NCBI GenBank assembly: GCA_037044905.1
Contig: JBAOKB010000030.1
Span: 62,001 to 126,000, forward strand
Direction of reading: 5' to 3'
Source: Hortaea werneckii
Lineage: Eukaryota; Ascomycota; Dothideomycetes; Mycosphaerellales; Teratosphaeriaceae
DNA length: 64,000 bases
The notes under the pieces are model-generated. The model was not told where the DNA came from. It ran no database searches and saw only the letters and a list, made by a program, of their open reading frames with translations. Each line of letters opens with the position of its first letter. Position 1 is the first letter of the stretch. The position numbers and the translations under genes are program-made. Of this stretch, positions 12,296 through 22,941 are shown one piece after another.

Positions 12296-13535
12296 TATTG
12301 CGCCTTAAAGCCCGACCCACACACACGCACACACGATAACAACCGCCGGAGATGGGTGGTGGTGGGTGGAGACGGCGGGTGAGCTGGTACAGTAGTCCCC
12401 CTTCCCCCTATTGTCTCCGCAGTAATAATATGTGGCCGCATACGACTGAATCTCCAGCCTTAAGTCCTGCACGCGTGCAAGCGCCTCAGATCATGCCCGC
12501 CGTCGTTTGTCTGCTGCTGTTGCCCGGCGTTTCTTGATCCCTACCCTGCAGCAACATGTAAGCCTCATGCTCCCTTGCAAGGTCGCGAGCGATCCGTCTG
12601 GTATGCTGTGCGTGTCGATGCAAGAGACAGAGGCAAGACGGGTGGGTGCATGCAGAGTCAAGCCCCCCATCCAAAACGTCCGTACAGTAGTAAACAAGCG
12701 CAAGCGTTCGTCCGGTAACTCTTTGCGAACGTTTAAAGGGGGGTTTAGATTATTTGAAACTCTCCCACCACTACCGACGGCCAACTACGTACGTCAATGC
12801 GTCGATCCCGTCTGGGGAAGCGATTTCGGGTGCGTCGGCACCGCGAGACCCTGCAGCTCATAAACCTCGCAAGGGTTATAAGCCTGCATTGTTCTCATTT
12901 GGGACCCAATGCCATGGAAGCATTTGCCGAGCTCAAGTTACATACATATCTATCTGATGGATGCTGTGCTACTTGTACTGAACTGCAACACGTTACAAAT
13001 ACCCATTCAGTAGACAGATCAACCTTCGTAAATTGTCTGCAACACTCCGCACGTCGCTAATCCAGTGCCCGTGGTTAAACCGGCATTGCTCGGTACTAGC
13101 CACCGACGGTGTCAGTCGCAAACGACCATCAATCAACGTGGGGTCCGAGATGCTATACGCTTAATACGAAGGTCGGTACAGTTCGAACTCGATGTAGCAA
13201 TCCTCCGACTAGCAATACCGCTCTAAATTCATAGATCCCGGGTAGCTTTTACGCTCTTAACGCGACTATTTCGTGCCTTGGACTAGTAATACTGCCTCTA
13301 TAGCTATGGGATGCGTTCGATTCTTACCATTCTTATAGCAAGTTTAGACCGTACCACATAGAACGAGAAGAGAAAGACCCTAAAGCATGGGTCACGTCCT
13401 GATCGTTCTCTGCATCGGACAGAAGGAGAGATGATCGTAGTCTTCGCTGTGTCATTCAAGATTGATTTCTCACCCCGAGGTCATTATCTAAAACAGTTCA
13501 CCCCTCCTCCCCAAGACCTGAAACCCCCCCGCTTC
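12296..13535. other. Intergenic, 1.24 kb
   Basis: Promoter side of the hydrolase gene (12296 onward) and 3' flank of the alpha-galactosidase gene (to 13535). Only short ORFs without motifs. No repeats or RNA gene recognised. Confidence 0.5.
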
Positions 13536-15869
13536 TCACTCTTTGTACAAGAAGAACATCATACTCTGAAACTCCGTCGTCTCCCACTGCAGATTCACGC
13601 CGGCATTCATCAACGTCGCCCCACTGTACGACCCCGCGAACACTCCATCGCTGGAATACCTCGCGGAGGGATCCAACCCCTGCATCTTCAACGGCGGCGC
13701 AGCCGGCTTCACCATCGGCTTCTGCATAAACGCAAACACCACGACTGTACTCTCATCTTCGGAAATAAACTGCACAGCCGGCCAATTCGTCTCGTCTGGG
13801 ATGGCCAGTCGGTAAAAAGTCCCCGAGATCACAATCGGGTTCACCTTCTCCCACGCCTCCAAAATCCCGGGGATCGCGGCCTCCTCGTCCGCGTCGAGGT
13901 GGGCGGGATCCAGCTCGAAGCCGAAGGACCCGCACATCAGCGCCACGTGCGCCCGGTACCAGATGCTGGTCGAGCGGTTCGTGAGGCCGTAGGGGACCTC
14001 GCCGACGTGGCAGCCCATGGACGACATGGGGTAGGCGAGGGACGTGCCCATTTGGATGGACAATCGGTCGACGGCGTCGTTGTTGTCCGATGTCCAGGAC
14101 TGCGGCCAGTAGTGTAGGAGGCCTGCGTCGAAGCGGCCACCTCCCGACGCGCAGCCTTCCCAGAGGATATCGGGATACCGTGTCGTCAGGTTGTTGATGA
14201 CGTTGTACATGCCGAGCATGTATTGGTAGTCTGCCGCTGGCGTGGCGATCTCGTGCATCCCCCGGTTGTTGTCGTACTTGACGTAGGAGATATTCCCCAT
14301 GTCTAGAATCTCTGAGACGGAGTTTATGATGAACTCTTGCACTTCCGGCAGCCCGACGTTGAGGACGAGCTGGTTGCGTGTCAGGGTGCGCGGGTAGTTG
14401 TTCGAATGCATCGCCCAGTCCGGATGCTCGGTGTATAGCGTGCTGTTGGGGTTGACCATTTCCGGTTCGAACCAGAGGCCGAACTGCAGGTCTCGGGAAG
14501 AGGCATTGGCCACGTTATAGCCGGTCGCTGTGTTGATGTACTCGGCGAAACCATCGGGGAAGTGGTCCGGGTTTGGCGTCCAGTCGCCCAGACCAGCCGT
14601 GTCGTTCAGACGAGCATACGGCGTTTTACCGAACCAGCCGTCGTCGTTGACAAAGAGGGAAATACCCAGGTCAGCGGACTGCTGTGCGATGCGCTCGATC
14701 GTGGTGGCATTGTAGTCAAAGTAGACACCTTCCCAAGAGTTCAGCAGCACCGGCCGTGTCGAAAATGTCTTGTTCGATCGGGACAGGTTGTTGCGGTACA
14801 GACGATGGAAAGATTGCGACATCCCGTTCAGGCCCTTGGACGAGTAAATCCCGACTGCCTCCGGCGAGTAAAACGTCTCACCAGGCTGCACGGGAATGCT
14901 AGAGTGTAAGGGGTTCAGTCCCAGCAGCACTCGGACGAATCCGTTGGAGAACTTCTCCGCCATGGCTTGGAAGCTACCGGTCCAGATCAATCCGAATCCC
15001 CACGCTTCACCAGCAGACTCGGTGGTGGTGGAAGGCATCAAGGCAAAAAAGTTGTTGTGCAAGTGCGACGTGTAGCCAGTTGTACTACGGAAGCCCGTCT
15101 CGCCGTACCTAATAGGGTGGCGAACACGGTGTCTTTCGCTAGCCCAGTCGCCAGCGAGCTCCAGCATCTCCAGATCCTCAATGTTCGGCAGGTCAATGCT
15201 GAAGCTGGATCCGCGCTCGATATGGATGGTCTCCGAACAGTTGTTCGTGATCTGGAAGCTACGTGCAATAGCGTTGGATTTGGGGAAGACTGAGTAGGAC
15301 AGCATGGCCCCAATGTCGGAGTAGTTGTCATACAGCTTCACCTGAAGCGTCGACACATCGTCCGAGTTGCCGAAGGTTGCCGGTAGTCCTGGGATCTCTG
15401 GCTTGCCATCCATCACCTCGTGGCTCTCGTACAGCAGTGCCGTGACTGTGCTACCGTCGCCGTGGGTGATATGGATGGCGGGCAGGCGAAAGTCGCTCCG
15501 TCCAATGTCTGGGAATTCGCGGCGGACATTGCTGAGGCCCGTCACCCAGCCATTGGGGTCGACATTGGCCGGGGCAATGAAGTCGTCGGTCGGGCCGCCA
15601 AAATGATCGTGGGTGAGGTCTAGAGTCTCTGGGTCGACATGAAATAGGTAGGACATGCCCTCTGCCTGAACGAAGAATTAGTACCTAGATCTGTTGCATA
15701 GTGCGTGATGAGGACATACCGTCATCGTAAAGTTGGTGCCATCAGCCGTGATCGCTAAATACCCGTCAGCAAATGCTGTAGTGACATCTCAGTGTATAAT
15801 CTCACCATTGCCGGCTGCTAGAGCAACGCCGGCCGTAGACAAAGCGGCCAGTGCCTTGAAGCCCGCCAT
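13536..15869 (-). CDS. aglC: Secreted alpha-galactosidase, glycoside hydrolase family 36 (AglC type)
   Basis: Hydrolyses terminal alpha-1,6-galactosyl residues of raffinose-family sugars and galactomannan, outside the cell. Exons: 15869-15806, 15754-15720 and 15665-13536; frame-consistent GT-AG introns give 742 residues. Exon 1 is almost exactly the signal peptide (MAGFKALAALSTAGVALAAG). GH36 catalytic motifs are intact: YVKYDNNRG carries the nucleophile Asp (about residue 498) and WTSDNNDAVDR the acid/base Asp (about residue 560). WEGVYFDYN and LWFEPEMVNPNS are further family blocks. Multiple NxS/T sequons fit a glycoprotein. The length matches fungal AglC enzymes (about 730-750). The divergent neighbour is TSR2, 717 bp away. 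The name rests on motif recognition, not a search. Confidence 0.93.
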
Positions 15870-16586
15870 AGTGATGTTGGAGCAGTGTGTACTGGATGAA
15901 CTCTTTCAACCCCAACGACATGACCTCTTATATAAGGACTCCAGCACCGCAATCGGATGCAGCAACATGATCAAATACACTTTCCACAGACGATCTCCAC
16001 ATGGCAACCCGCAACCCCGCCTTCGTAGTGTTTCAATCTTGGCATGCAGGAACACAATGGGGAGTCCCCGCCCTGCGACCGCAAAAGGCAGCTGGCAAGA
16101 TGCTAGCGGTCGGCTTCTGCTGTCCAAGTCCACATTTCGGCGTCTTGTTCGGTGTTTAGCGAAGTGTATTGAAGTGCTGCATGCCGGGATGTGGAGGGTC
16201 TGTTGTCACTGCAGTACGTCGCGTAGGGTGGAGGGAAGATGCTTAGAGAGCGAGATCAATGGACGCACGACGATGTCTTACCTGCACAGACATCGCTAGT
16301 TGCCTTCCAAGCGTAGTCTCAGCCATTGGCAAATCGGCGAGTCTATTACTATGGAAGTAGTGGAGGCAAGGAAATGAAGTGACACCCAAAGAGTGAAGTC
16401 GCAGGACCTGGCACCAGTGGCAAGATAGACATTGATACGCGATAAGTCCCATCTGACCTCATCGTCTCTCAAATTTCCTAGCGTGCATCTTTACCCTGGA
16501 CGAACAACCACCATTGCAGCTCTACAACGGCGCTCTTTCCACAATCACCCTACGCCACGCCTATCTTCAGCAATTTTCCTGTCAAA
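15870..16586. promoter_or_regulatory. Divergent intergenic region, alpha-galactosidase / TSR2
   Basis: 717 bp between the two start codons, so it must hold both promoters. Pyrimidine-rich stretches precede each start. I could not identify a specific operator. Confidence 0.55.
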
Positions 16587-17216
16587 ATGTCCTCCCAAGC
16601 ACAACCAGGCCCCGCATCCGCGCCCGCACCAGGCGGCGGCGTCACCCTCCCCCCCACCCCGGAAAAGCTCCAACAGTCCTTCGACTACGGCATCTGGTAC
16701 GCGCTCTCGCTCTGGCCGGCCCTAAACGTCGCCTGCAGCAACCACTGGGGCGGCGAATCGACGCTAGACAAGAAAGACTGGTTCGCCGGCGCCGTCTCCG
16801 ACCTCTTCACCCAGCGGCCCGACATCGACTACGAGGACGTCGAGTGTTTCCTGCTGCAGGTCATGCAGGACGAGTTCGACTGTAATGTCGAAGACGATAC
16901 CGAGGTCGAGGTCACCAAGACCATCATGGCGCTCAAGAAGAAGTTGGTGGAGGAGAAGGATCTGACGCCTTTTCGGGAGTTGGAGAAGAGGTATAAGAAT
17001 CGCGGGCAGATGAAGATGAATATCCAGGTTGTGGAGAATGAGGATGATGACGATGATGATGAGGAGTGGGAGGGTTTTGGGGATGATCAGGACGATGCGA
17101 TGGAGACGGATGAGGCGCCGCAGTTGACGGCTGCGCCGACTATGCCGAAGGTCAAGGAGGAGCCTGAGGTGGACGATGATGGCTTTACGAAGGTGCAGGG
17201 GAAGAAGAAGAGATAA
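16587..17216 (+). CDS. tsr2: Pre-rRNA processing protein TSR2 (chaperone of ribosomal protein eS26)
   Basis: 209 residues, intronless. Tsr2 escorts ribosomal protein eS26 (Rps26) to pre-40S particles and supports 20S pre-rRNA maturation in yeast. The family WGG signature is seen as ACSNHWGGESTLDKKDW at about residue 50. It is followed by the helical block DLFTQRPDIDYEDVECFLLQVMQDEFDCNVED. The second half has an acidic stretch (NEDDDDDDEEWEGFGDD) and a lysine-rich end (VQGKKKR), as in other fungal Tsr2 proteins. The ATG has an A-rich context (GTCAAAATG). The gene is divergent from the alpha-galactosidase and convergent with RPB10. Confidence 0.93.
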   Translation: MSSQAQPGPASAPAPGGGVTLPPTPEKLQQSFDYGIWYALSLWPALNVACSNHWGGESTLDKKDWFAGAVSDLFTQRPDIDYEDVECFLLQVMQDEFDCNVEDDTEVEVTKTIMALKKKLVEEKDLTPFRELEKRYKNRGQMKMNIQVVENEDDDDDDEEWEGFGDDQDDAMETDEAPQLTAAPTMPKVKEEPEVDDDGFTKVQGKKKR

Positions 17217-17957
17217 GCTGCTGCCTTTTGATGATGCGGCTGGTCGCGAAAATTGCTGTGAGGATGAGCGGGTGTGTTTGTACACGGCGCAGCCGCCTTC
17301 GCCACCAACTAGGCGCGTGTAGCGGCGAACGTCCACCAGATGCCTGATATCCCGCTTTGTGAGGTGAGATGAACGGAGTTTGCCTGGACAGTCTTGCTCT
17401 CGCCGATCAGCGGTACGATTTGTCAGGTCTGGTAAATGAGGACAAAGGGTGGGAACAGCCATTCTTGGACCCAATCACACGGAAGAAACCAGCAGACATG
17501 CACTCCCTTCGATAAATGCAGCTATAAACAAGGCTTGGAAATCGAGTGACAGTATTAGAGTATTGTGGAAGGTTATACCAAAAGCCTTCAGTACAGCACG
17601 AAGCGCCGAAGTACCTCGATCAGCTCCCGATCAGATGTTTGGGGTCATCAAGCACTCCACGCAGCAAGGACGGCGAGGGTGCGTAGGATGCGACGCTGAG
17701 ATTGCGATCCCTGTGGCAGCGGAGGAAGATGTTTGATAGACTGCAAATAAGCAGCAAGAGTATCTAGTCCTCAATTGTGCCACTGCATAAGAGAAAGCAG
17801 CAAATGCCCTTTTATTTTCACTCCCTGCCTTTCCTACTCTCGCCTCAGATATAGTCGATCGGTGAAAAACGCCAAAGCTCCTCGCTCATGTAAATCGTCA
17901 CAATTTTCCACAGTCTCTTGTGCGCAGCCTATTCTGCATACCCGCAAAGGGCTCGCA
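17217..17957. other. Convergent intergenic region between TSR2 and RPB10
   Basis: 741 bp holding the two 3' ends. Only short ORFs without motifs; nothing else recognised. Confidence 0.5.
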
Positions 17958-18391
17958 CTATCTCTGCGACACCTTGATGATGTCTCGCTCGGCGGGGTTG
18001 TAGCGCAGTAGCTTCTCGATCAGGTCGACGTGCGTGAGCATCATACGACGGCAGCAGTAACGGTTCAGGCCAAGCTCGTCCATCGCGTCACTTGAATCGC
18101 CTTCTGTCAGTATACATGCCAGACCACTCGGTGACCGATCATGAGCATCAGGATATCCCAGTATGCTCTTGCATGTGACTAAGGCATGGGGAGAGCGAGA
18201 GGGACGGAAACTTACCCGTCGGCCATGGTGTTGCCATCCTCATCTATCGGCGTCCCGATCAGCTCGACGTATTTCTCGTAGAGATCGGCAATGACCTATC
18301 GTCCCCTGTTAGAAACTGTCTGGGCGGAGGTGGTGAAATGCTTGGGGTCGCTTGCCTTGCCGCAGGAGAAGCAGCGGATGGGGATGATCAT
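17958..18391 (-). CDS. rpb10: RNA polymerase I/II/III common subunit RPB10 (ABC10-beta), three exons
   Basis: Small zinc-binding subunit shared by nuclear RNA polymerases I, II and III. Hand-assembled exons are 18391-18356, 18295-18216 and 18090-17958, giving 82 residues (yeast has 70). The diagnostic N-terminus MIIPIRCFSCGK carries the first CxxC zinc pair. The C-terminal block GLNRYCCRRMMLTHVDLIEKL holds the adjacent Cys-Cys pair and is followed by RYNPAERD. Intron 2 is GT-AG. Intron 1 (18296-18355, 60 nt) has a GC donor (AAG|GCAAGC) and a TAG acceptor; no GT site keeps the conserved GK-V junction. An insert of about 10 residues between the zinc pairs (GTPIDEDGNTMAD) is longer than in yeast. 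The start lies 298 bp from the UTP17 start on the opposite strand, implying a shared promoter. Confidence 0.94.
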
Positions 18392-18689
18392 CTTGTATCT
18401 AGTTCAAACCCGAGCTCTTCTTATGTTTCGTAGACTGCCGAGGATGTTTGAAGAACTGCGCAGAGGGAGAGTGTTTTGCTGGCGGAATAGTCGCAACACG
18501 AATGGAATGCGTCTCCCAGCGCAGAGAGTTCGCGCATCTCCCGGGCGGAATTGAGCCGCACAAAAAGTTTCGGGTCTTCAAGCTTGGGTCTGCATGTGAA
18601 GCGAAGGCTGGAGCTTACGGCGCTGCATCTTTTGGTGTTACATCCTATCGTCGAACGCATTCGAGGTGGAGTAGGGAAAGATATTGCCA
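18392..18689. promoter_or_regulatory. Bidirectional promoter region RPB10 / UTP17
   Basis: 298 bp separate the two divergent start codons. Both products serve transcription or ribosome assembly, so co-regulation is plausible. No canonical RRPE or PAC box was recognised by eye. Confidence 0.5.
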
Positions 18690-21600
18690 ATGGCGGGCAC
18701 GAAAGAAAGAGCGGCGCCAGACGCTGGCAAGAAGCGCAAGGCGAGTGCTGCTGAAGAATTGGCGGAAAGCAGCGCGAAAAAGACGAAGCACGACCAGCCT
18801 ACTGCATCTTCTCCGGTAGCAACGCCAGAGGATGCCCAATCCAAGAACTCGCGCAAGAAGGCTCGCTCGCGTGCGAAGCGTTCCCAATTGGCAGAAGAAA
18901 CACGCGGGTCAGAGAGCCCGGCAGTAAAACCACAGCCAGCAACGCCTGCTAAGGTCAAGGCAGAGGCGAAGCCAAAAGCAACACCACCTCCGCCTCAGCC
19001 GAAGACTCCAAAGCAGCCAAAGGAGACCAAACCGCTTTCACCCGCTACTGTGGAGCGGCGAGCAAAGAATGCAGAGAGGGAAGCCGCGGAGAAGGCAGCC
19101 AAGGATCGCGAGATTGCTGCACTCGTGCAGGCCGGCAAGAGTGGCTCCCTAGAGTCGCTCAAGAGGCACAGGAAAGCTGAAAAGAGAAGAGAACGATTGG
19201 CGCAATCTCAAGAGGCAACAACAGATGTGCCGGCTACTCCTGCTAGCCAGACTCGTGACGGTCGCCCAAGCGGAGCGGGCCAAAGGGAGGGTGACGGTAC
19301 GCCTGCGACTGACGAGCGCAAGAAAGAGGAGAGGAACGCGGCGAAGAAGGCTCGTAGAGCAGAGGAGAAAGCATTGAGGCGGCCTGCTGGTGAGCTGAGC
19401 GTCATGCAGACTCCAGAAACGAGTGTCGTCAAGCGACGCGGGAATAAAGATGTACAGATGGAAGATGTGCATGAAGAGATGCAGAATACAGGATGGTCTC
19501 TATCCTCGCCAGGGGGAGGCAGGTTCATTGAGCACGACCCACTGTTCGTCCAACACCCTGAGAGCGGCCAAGAGTTCCTGGTCTCTTCAAACGGCCTGGA
19601 AACTCAGTTGCTCTCAATCGAGACATCGCTTCCAGTCACCTCATGCCCTGCACCACCAGGAAGGATTGTGCGCTGCTTTGCCATCGACCCAAGCAGAAAC
19701 GGCATCGTTGGAATCGCGTATGATGACGGCTCAGTCGTGCAATGGGATTGGACCTCTAGCGACCCCGTCCAATCTATGGATCGTGTCAAAGGTATTCCGA
19801 AGGCCCTGCAATGGAGTGCTGCGCCTTCAAATGAGCGCACTAGTGTATTTGCACTTGCCAAAGATCCCGCCAATGGGCAAAGTGTCATCCTTAAAGGTGG
19901 AAAGGCACTCTACAGCACTCAAGAAAAACTACGCTCTTTGCAAGTGCTTGGCCAAAGCGAGTACGTTCTCACTCATGGCTCTACCACGCTGGTGATTGGA
20001 AAGCGGAAGGACGGCAAAAAAGGTGATGTGGATTTTACCTGGGTCGAACTTCCAATGGAAAAAGGCATCGCCTGCGCCCATGCGCGTGTATCGACAGCCG
20101 TTGCTGCGGATCGACGAGACACAAAACGCCAGACGCAGCTTACTCTCGCTGTTGGAAACGCTGAAGGACAGATCTATCTCTACCCAGATGTCCTCCCATT
20201 ATTTGCGCAAAAGGGCCAGGCTAGTCTTCCTTCGCCGCGTGTCCTTCACTGGCATCGCTCGGCGCCTTCAACCGTCACCTTCTCTCAGGACGGCAACTAC
20301 CTCATTTCCGGTGGTAAGGAGACTGTGCTTGTCCTATGGCAGCTGGAAACGGGCAAGAAGCAATATCTGCCGCATCTGACCAGCGAGATAGAACGCGTTG
20401 TCGTCAATGTGGCGGGAGACAAGTATGCCGTGCAAATGGGCGACAATTCCATCATGGTGCTGAGCACAAGTGAATTGAAGCCCGTAGCGAACTTTGCTGG
20501 CATCCAAATGGCACTCCCTACATCATCCAAGAAGTCGGCTGTGTTTATCGACGAAGAGCAGCCCAGCGTGGTCGCGACCATCAACCCGCGAAACGGAAAC
20601 GAGTTGCTGCTTGCAGTACCGTCTACCCAGCCCAAGGAGTCAACCGAGGCTGCAGCCGCAAAACCTTTCCTTCAAACGTTTGACACGCGGACTTCAAGGC
20701 ACATTACTCGCCAAGCTCTCGCTCGTAACAATGTCACAGACTTCAACCTTGGGCCAGAAGGTACTGCTATTGCTCCTCCGGATGTGGAACATCTCGCCAT
20801 CAGTCCGGATGGTATGTGGTTGGCGAGCGTAGATACCTGGTCTCCTCCAGCCTCGGACATGGAAAGCTCGGCTTTCGCTGACGATGCTGATGTTGAAGAG
20901 GAAAGGAAGGCAAGAACAGAAGCCTACTTGAAGTTCTGGCACTGGGATGTCGCTGCTGAGCTCTGGACGCTGAGCACGAGAGTCGACGCCCCGCATGCTC
21001 GGTCTGGCAAAGCTCTCGGAGCGGGTGAAATCTTCCAGCTTATTGCGAACCCGGCAGGTGGTGGGTTTGCTACCGTAGGCGAAGATGACGCGGTCAAGAT
21101 TTGGAGGCCGCGAACAAAGGTCCGACATGGATTGCCTGTCTTAGCCGAGGACGGAAGCGAAGTCGTGGAGTGGGTCTGTCGCCGCTCTGTAGACCTTCCA
21201 GCCCCGAGCGACAGGGCTGACTCGCCTATGGAAGACATGGTCGAGAGCACAAGTACTGTGGGTGCTTGTCTTGCTTTCTCCCAAGACGGCTCGCTCCTCG
21301 CTGCTGTGCAGCTCTTCGCCGACGACTTTGAGAGCGACTCTCTCGTGCACTTCCTCGACGCTTCCAATGGCGAAGTCAAGGCGTCCAAGTCCGGTGGCCT
21401 GGCCACGCCAGATACCGTAGCCATCGGCTTCCTCGACCGCTACTTCATCGGCGTCACGTCCCAAGACATCACCGTCTGGGACCTGGTAACCGACATGATC
21501 AAGTACCGCGCTGGACTCCCCGGCCCGGACTTCGAGCCAACCCTCGCCATCAACCCCGCCAATGGCTCCTTCGCCGTAGCGAGAGGCAAGCACGTAGTCG

Positions 21601-22067
21601 TCCACAAACCCACAGACGCCGGCGCCGTCTACCGCGCTCGCTTCGAAACTTTCATCTCCACCCTCCTCGCCGGCAGGGACGGCAGGGGTTACACGCTCGT
21701 CTTCGACGACGCGACCCTCCGCTCCCTTTCCTCTACCGGCGTCTCGCGCACACTCCCCGCCGCCGACGTTCCCGCAACCGAGCAAGGCCTCGATGCAATG
21801 GACATCGAACCTTCAACCTCCCTCCTCCTCTCCTCCACCCCGTCGTCCCGTCCATCAACCCACACCGCAACTCAATCCGCAAACGACCCGCTCCCGCGCT
21901 TACCGGAACCCGAAGACGACCGTCCCGTCGTCCGTCCCGAACAGCTGGCTAGTATCTTCGACGTCGGCCACAGTTTCGCTATGCCTCCCGTTCGGGATAT
22001 GTTTGAGGCTGTGGTGGGACTGTTCGGACGGAAGCCGGATGCCAAGAGGGAGGTTGTGGTGAGGTGA
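18690..22067 (+). CDS. utp17: U3 snoRNP / t-UTP WD40 protein UTP17 (NAN1; WDR75 orthologue)
   Basis: 1125 residues, no intron needed. Utp17/Nan1 belongs to the t-UTP (UTP-A) subcomplex of the small-subunit processome, which binds nascent pre-rRNA in the nucleolus and supports Pol I transcription. The first 230 residues are a Lys/Ala/Glu-rich basic tail. From about residue 265 beta-propeller repeats follow. Recognisable blocks are IVRCFAIDPSRNGIVGIAYD, VQWDWTS, and the WDR75-like HWHRSAPSTVTFSQDGNYLI followed by SGGKETVLVLWQLETGKKQ. Others are FATVGEDDAVKIWRP and ITVWDL. The C-terminus carries the short helical FDVGHSFAMPPVRDMFEAVV motif common to these proteins. The ATG at 18690 is the first methionine codon; the frame is open slightly further upstream. 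Confidence 0.88.
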   Translation: MAGTKERAAPDAGKKRKASAAEELAESSAKKTKHDQPTASSPVATPEDAQSKNSRKKARSRAKRSQLAEETRGSESPAVKPQPATPAKVKAEAKPKATPPPPQPKTPKQPKETKPLSPATVERRAKNAEREAAEKAAKDREIAALVQAGKSGSLESLKRHRKAEKRRERLAQSQEATTDVPATPASQTRDGRPSGAGQREGDGTPATDERKKEERNAAKKARRAEEKALRRPAGELSVMQTPETSVVKRRGNKDVQMEDVHEEMQNTGWSLSSPGGGRFIEHDPLFVQHPESGQEFLVSSNGLETQLLSIETSLPVTSCPAPPGRIVRCFAIDPSRNGIVGIAYDDGSVVQWDWTSSDPVQSMDRVKGIPKALQWSAAPSNERTSVFALAKDPANGQSVILKGGKALYSTQEKLRSLQVLGQSEYVLTHGSTTLVIGKRKDGKKGDVDFTWVELPMEKGIACAHARVSTAVAADRRDTKRQTQLTLAVGNAEGQIYLYPDVLPLFAQKGQASLPSPRVLHWHRSAPSTVTFSQDGNYLISGGKETVLVLWQLETGKKQYLPHLTSEIERVVVNVAGDKYAVQMGDNSIMVLSTSELKPVANFAGIQMALPTSSKKSAVFIDEEQPSVVATINPRNGNELLLAVPSTQPKESTEAAAAKPFLQTFDTRTSRHITRQALARNNVTDFNLGPEGTAIAPPDVEHLAISPDGMWLASVDTWSPPASDMESSAFADDADVEEERKARTEAYLKFWHWDVAAELWTLSTRVDAPHARSGKALGAGEIFQLIANPAGGGFATVGEDDAVKIWRPRTKVRHGLPVLAEDGSEVVEWVCRRSVDLPAPSDRADSPMEDMVESTSTVGACLAFSQDGSLLAAVQLFADDFESDSLVHFLDASNGEVKASKSGGLATPDTVAIGFLDRYFIGVTSQDITVWDLVTDMIKYRAGLPGPDFEPTLAINPANGSFAVARGKHVVVHKPTDAGAVYRARFETFISTLLAGRDGRGYTLVFDDATLRSLSSTGVSRTLPAADVPATEQGLDAMDIEPSTSLLLSSTPSSRPSTHTATQSANDPLPRLPEPEDDRPVVRPEQLASIFDVGHSFAMPPVRDMFEAVVGLFGRKPDAKREVVVR

Positions 22068-22941
22068 CGAGAGTGAGATCTGGGAGGTAGAAAGGGGGGA
22101 GGGGGGGTTTGTAAGATTGTAATTTTTTGAGGTGGGCGGGAGGGGTTTTGGGTGTAATTTTAGAGAGTTGGGGGAATTTTAGGTCGATTTTTGTAACGAG
22201 AATTTCGGTTTTTGAAAAGAAGGATTTGATTTTTATTAATTCTTCCTACTTCATACCTTTCCTTCCGCCTGTCCTCGTATGTCGAATGCCACGATCTCCT
22301 GGGGTTTCCGTGATTTCCGACAGGGTTTTTGTTAGGTTTTTTTTTTTTTGAAGAAAAGGCAAAGCTCTTGACAATCCAATAGTAGTTCTGGTTCCCCGTA
22401 AAGCGGAAAAAAAAAAAAAAAAAATCCTTTGCGCCCTACACCTTCTTGATAAGAAGTGAGAGAAGGACTCCGACGGTCTATTTTTTTTTTCTTTTTTTTT
22501 ATGTCTCTCTCTCTCTATCTCTCTCTGCATTTTTTCCTCTTTACCTGTGGTGTGATCTTTTTGATCGAATTGCTAAAGAAAGGAGAGGGCCCGGCCAGAC
22601 GAGGCATTAGTTGTGCTGAATTTGGAGAGATCGGGGAGGAAAGGGGGAAATTTAAAAAAAAAACAAAAGAAAAAGAAAAAGAAAAAGAAGAGAGGGGGTG
22701 GGGGAGGAAATCGAGAGGGAAAAGGAACAAGTAATTGCTCTACTGAAAGAAAATTTGAGAATCTTTCCAAGTATAGCACCAAAACAATCTTCGCTTTTCC
22801 CGTTCGTTGTGGCTAAAAAACATATATATATCCAAAAAAAAAACCCGGACCAACCTCCCTTTCTCCCTTTTTCCACCTCGCCTTTTTGCCCTTTTCTTCC
22901 TTCCGAGATCTCAAAAAAATTTGAAAAGGAAAAAAAAAAAT
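22068..22941. other. Convergent intergenic region with many homopolymer tracts
   Basis: 874 bp between the 3' ends of UTP17 and the betaine aldehyde dehydrogenase gene. Unusually rich in A, T and G homopolymers, for example T runs near 22338-22350 and 22482-22500, an A run near 22408-22424, and purine-only DNA from 22620 to 22735. Such tracts fit 3' untranslated and terminator DNA. No gene seen. Confidence 0.6.

Noticed and set aside
16764..17474. 236-codon minus-strand ORF rich in Leu/Ile
   Set aside because: Antisense to the acidic part of TSR2; hydrophobic appearance comes from complementing Asp/Glu codons.
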